In this document: positions 6,122 through 8,599 of the stretch, piece by piece
Numbering within the stretch: position 1 is the first letter of the stretch
How the letters are laid out: every line of letters starts with the position of its first letter
Position numbers and translations under genes: made by a program
Assembly (NCBI GenBank): GCA_016206385.1
Contig: JACQRS010000196.1
Span: forward strand, 1 to 8,599
Length of the DNA: 8,599 nt
Direction: 5' to 3'
DNA from: Candidatus Rokuibacteriota bacterium
GTDB lineage: Bacteria; Methylomirabilota; Methylomirabilia; Rokubacteriales; CSP1-6
Notes under the pieces: generated by a model
Databases searched by the model: none
What the model saw: only the letters and a program-made list of their open reading frames with translations
What the model was told of the DNA's origin: nothing

Positions 6122-8322
6122 CTACCGCTTCCGGGCCGCATCCAGCACCTCGCGCACCTTGCGGGCCAGGGCGTCCGGCGTGAACGGCTTCTGCAGAAAC
6201 GCTACGCCGGCGTTCAGCATCCCGTTGTGAACGATAGCGTTGTCCGTATAGCCCGACACGTAGAGCACCTTCGTTTCAGGGCGTACCACCGTCAGGCGCT
6301 CGGCCAGCTCGCGGCCGCTCATCTGCGGCATCACCGTGTCGGTCACCATCAGGTGGATCGGGCCCGCATGCCGTTCGCAGATACGCAGGGCGTCGTCGCC
6401 GTGACGTGCCTCCAGCACCGTGTAGCCGTGGTCCCGAAGGATGTCACGCGCCACGTCCCGGACCGCGGCGTTGTCTTCCACTATCAAAATGGTCTCTGCG
6501 CCGCGTGGCACCGCGTTCTGGGCCTTGTCGGACCCGATTGAATCCGCAGCTTCCTCGACCCGCGGTAGATAGATCTTGAACGTCGCCCCCTGTCCGGGTT
6601 CGCTGTAAACCCAGATGCTGCCGCCACTCTGGTTGACGATTCCGTAGACTGTCGCGAGGCCAAGCCCCGTCCCCTCACCCAGCTCCTTGGTGGTAAAAAA
6701 CGGCTCGAAGATGCGCGACTGAGTTTCCGCGTCCATGCCGATCCCCGTGTCGCTCACCGCGAGCATCACGTACGGGCCGGGCACGACGCCCACGTGCCTC
6801 CGGGCATAGGTTTCGTCCAGCTCCACATTCGCAGTCTCGATCGTGAGCCGACCACCTCGGGGCGTGGCGTCGCGGGCATTGACAGCCAGGTTCACGATGA
6901 CCTGCTCGAGTTGGCTCGGGTCGGCCTTCACGCGACCCAGCCCAGGGCCCGGCACGGTCACCAGATCGATGTCCTCGCCGATCAACCGCCGAAGCAGCGT
7001 GTCCATGTTCGCGACGACCGCGTTGAGGTCCAGCACCTTCGGCTGGAGCACCTGCTTGCGGCTGAAGGCCAGGAGCTGCTGGGTCAGCGCGGCGGCTCGG
7101 TCAGCGGTCTCGTCCATCAGCTGGACGTCGCGACGCAGCGGGTCTGCAGGCCTGAGGCGCCGCAGCAGAAGCTGGCTCCGGCCCTTGAGGACGGTCGCCA
7201 GGTTGTTGAAGTCGTGGGCGATCCCGCCCGCCAGCCGGCCAATGGCTTCCATCTTTTGTACCTGGCGGAGACGCTCCTCGAGCTTCTTCCGCTCGGTGGT
7301 GTTACGCGTGACCCCCAAGATTTCGACGGGGCGGCCCGCCTCGTCGAAGATCAGCGTCATCTTGCTCTCGGTCCAGACCGTGGAGCCATCCTTACACCGC
7401 ATCTCCAGCTCGAGGGTCAGGGACGGCGGCCGCCCCGGCTGCGAGATGCGGGCGATGGCCGGCATGACCTCTCCGATTGTTCTCATCGCCGTCTCGAGCG
7501 AGGCGGGCGTCAGCCGTTCTTCCAGCGTCTGGGCCATGGCCTCCTCGACGCTGTAGCCTCTGAGACGCGTGACGGAGGGGCTGACATAGGTCAGCCGGAG
7601 GTTCATGTCCGCGGTCCAGATGACGTCCACCGCGTTCTCGGCAAGGAGACGGTAACGTTGCTCAAGCGCCGCGTGAACCCGCTCCGCCCGCTTGCGCTCG
7701 ACCACGCGGCCGAGCTGGGTGCCGACGACGGCGATGATTTCCAATAAACGGTCAGCAGGTTTCACCGGTCTGTCGGAGAAGAACTCAAGGACAGCCACGA
7801 CGTCGGACCCTGCCAGGACGGGGAACGCGAAGCCGGCCCTGACTCCGATGTCGTGTGTCCCTTTCGCCCTCAGGAAATTCGGATCTTTGGTCACATCGAT
7901 AATCCAAACGGGTCTCTTGCCTGCCAACACCCGGCCCGGCAGTTCGACGCCTGGGGCGAAGCGGGTCTCTTCAGTGACCGTCCGAAACGTCTCAAATTGC
8001 GCGGGGTTTTGGGGATGCCAGATCGGCGTCGACACCAGCTCGCCGCTGGAGTCTTCGGCGAGGACATAGGCGTGTCCGACGGGCCACCCGATGTGGATGC
8101 AGACCTGAGCGAGCGCGACCTGCAGCGCATCCTCTACGGTGGACGCCTCGTTCGCCGCGATCGAGACTCTCTGAGTAACACCACCTCCTGGTGCTTTTCG
8201 TACAGTTCCCGGATGGTCGTCTCGGCAATCGCCTCGGCCGCGAAGCGGACCTTCCGCTCCCGATCGAGCCGCTTTCGGAGGCGGGTCAGCTCCGCGTCGT
8301 TTCCAGGGCTCGTGGCTGCCAT
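6122..8322 (-). CDS. H-NOX-associated hybrid histidine kinase (GAF-PAS-HisKA-HATPase-REC), frameshifted
   Basis: The uninterrupted part is 6122-8167; the N-terminus is in another frame, and joined they give about 733 residues. Order: coiled coil, GAF, PAS, HisKA, HATPase_c, receiver. Numbering residues from the GTG at 8035: the GAF domain runs to about 115 with ELPGRVLAGKRPVWI (31-45); PAS is at about 122-248. The H-box is GGIAHDFNNL with His274; ATP-site motifs are VNLAVNARDA (381-390), SDTGIGM (428-434) and FEPFFTT with GEGTGLGL (443-460). The receiver has acidic Glu520/Asp521, phospho-acceptor Asp566 in MVTDTVMP, Ser594 and Lys616. All catalytic residues are present. There is no transmembrane segment, so it is a soluble sensor, consistent with taking input from the upstream H-NOX protein. 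GTG 8035 falls in mid-GAF and is a poor start; the open frame upstream of it encodes the missing half of the GAF but has no ATG, GTG or TTG. The gene is convergent with the SagB-like gene (15-bp gap). Confidence 0.85.
8134..8322 (-). pseudogene. N-terminal coiled-coil piece of the hybrid kinase, separated by the frameshift
   Basis: From ATG 8322 this frame encodes a charged helix (residues about 10-50: ELTRLRKRLDRERKVRFAAE and on to LYEKHQEVVLL) typical of signalling coiled coils before a GAF domain. After about residue 52 the protein turns into basic low-complexity RSRRTRRPP and stops at 8134. The expected continuation, VSIAANEASTVEDALQ into VCIHIGWPVGHAYV, is in the next frame from 8167 on. 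The start is well supported: GGAAGG at 8337-8332 is 9 nt upstream, and it begins 4 bp after the H-NOX stop. It is read here as the true 5' end of the kinase gene, not a separate gene. Confidence 0.75.
8165..8172 (-). other. Frameshift site in the hybrid kinase gene
   Basis: On the minus strand, around AGAGAGTC, the coiled-coil frame (...CTC AGA GAG) and the GAF frame (GTC TCG ATC GCG GCG) join if one base is re-read or one base has been lost. A -1 step after GAG gives the smooth junction LLRE-VSIAANEAST. There is a short AG repeat but no classical X-XXY-YYZ slippery heptamer, so mutation or a sequence/assembly error is more likely than programmed frameshifting. Confidence 0.75.
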
Positions 8323-8326
8323 GCCG

Positions 8327-8599
8327 TCATGCCTTCCGTTTCTTAAACCGGATCATCAACGTACACGTTTTGTCTCCCCGATTCATGCATGTCGGCTGCT
8401 CGATTGCTACCTCCTCGCCATAATGCGCCGCCGCTCCCTCGATCAACCCTTCGGCGAACGCGCAGAACCGTCGCGCTGACGTGTATCCCATTGCGAGCGT
8501 GTCGGGCGCCGACGCGTCGAAATCGAAGACGGGGACTCCAGCGCCGGGATAGAGCTTGCGGACCTCCGGGTGGATGATGTCGTTCAGGGTAAGCAGGAA
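8327..8599 (-). CDS. H-NOX (heme nitric oxide/oxygen-binding) sensor protein, N-terminally truncated by the window edge
   Basis: An open frame enters from the right edge and encodes 90 C-terminal residues, ending in TGA at 8329-8327. The H-NOX hallmark Y-x-S-x-R is present as YTSAR (visible residues 39-43), where the tyrosine, serine and arginine contact the heme propionates. Before it is NDIIHPEVRKLYPGAGVPVF, and after it RFCAFAEGLIEGAAAHYGEEV, both typical of the family's C-terminal subdomain. The heme-ligating histidine would lie in the missing N-terminal half. The tail carries CMNRGDKTC (71-79), a Cys pair eight apart like the C-terminal cysteines that bind zinc or act as redox switches in some H-NOX proteins, and ends basic, FKKRKA. 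H-NOX proteins sense NO (or O2) and inhibit or activate a partner kinase or cyclase. The hybrid kinase starts 4 bp downstream, so the two form an operon. Confidence 0.85.
   Translation of the reverse strand, partial: FLLTLNDIIHPEVRKLYPGAGVPVFDFDASAPDTLAMGYTSARRFCAFAEGLIEGAAAHYGEEVAIEQPTCMNRGDKTCTLMIRFKKRKA
8332..8337 (-). promoter_or_regulatory. Shine-Dalgarno of the hybrid kinase, inside the H-NOX 3' end
   Basis: GGAAGG on the minus strand lies 9 nt before ATG 8322-8320 and within the last H-NOX codons. An earlier ATG at 8330-8328 overlaps the H-NOX stop, but its frame closes after about 14 codons, so this site supports the start at 8322. Confidence 0.55.

Noticed and set aside
6794..7747. 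A 317-codon open frame on the plus strand opposite the kinase
   Set aside because: It is antisense to clear PAS/HisKA/HATPase coding sequence, has no recognisable domain, and is low-complexity in the way expected from GC-rich third positions.
8036..8167. Separate small gene coding for the front half of the GAF domain
   Set aside because: This stretch is in the same frame as, and continuous with, the downstream kinase; it has no start codon of its own and is best read as part of that gene.

Overview
This window is a GC-rich bacterial chromosome segment, typical housekeeping sequence apart from its right end. Gene order (pgeF, yggS, proC, yggT, divIVA, DUF167) resembles the ylm/dcw-adjacent cluster. 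DivIVA sits beside a proC-yggT pair of the kind seen in Gram-negatives, and a GC-rich palindromic repeat lies at a gene end. Together these suggest a Rokubacteria/NC10 (Methylomirabilota) or deltaproteobacterial-like lineage. That assignment is inference, because the window has no rRNA or other phylogenetic marker.

Layout. Bases 1-389 (+) hold the 3' end of pgeF (YfiH/YlmD, multicopper polyphenol oxidase-like). It meets, tail to tail with a 1-bp gap, a small pterin-4a-carbinolamine dehydratase gene (391-723, -). A 122-bp divergent spacer carries a good sigma70-like promoter for the next operon. That operon (846-6106, +) is tightly packed: yggS, proC, yggT, divIVA, DUF167/yggU, mtnA and a two-domain SagB-type nitroreductase. 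Neighbours overlap by 11, 23, 4 and 4 bp or are separated by 8-12 bp, so co-transcription and translational coupling are likely. The yggS 3' end carries a hairpin-rich repeat that is translated as a 37-residue tail and runs into proC.

Bases 6122-8599 (-) are a separate convergent unit. It holds the C-terminal 90 residues of an H-NOX (heme nitric oxide/oxygen binding) sensor, then, 4 bp later, a hybrid histidine kinase (coiled coil, GAF, PAS, HisKA, HATPase, receiver). The kinase reading frame is broken by an apparent 1-base frameshift between the coiled coil and the GAF domain.

How the genes fit together: PgeF (peptidoglycan editing), YggS (PLP homeostasis), ProC (proline synthesis), YggT (membrane protein) and DivIVA (polar/septal coiled coil) form the growth/division-linked module. 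MtnA belongs to methionine salvage. The SagB-like protein is an uncharacterised flavoenzyme whose two half-domains appear to have complementary FMN-site motifs. The H-NOX/kinase pair is a probable NO or redox two-component sensor. No tRNA, rRNA, CRISPR array, IS element or attachment site was seen, and no gene-free stretch exceeds 300 bases.
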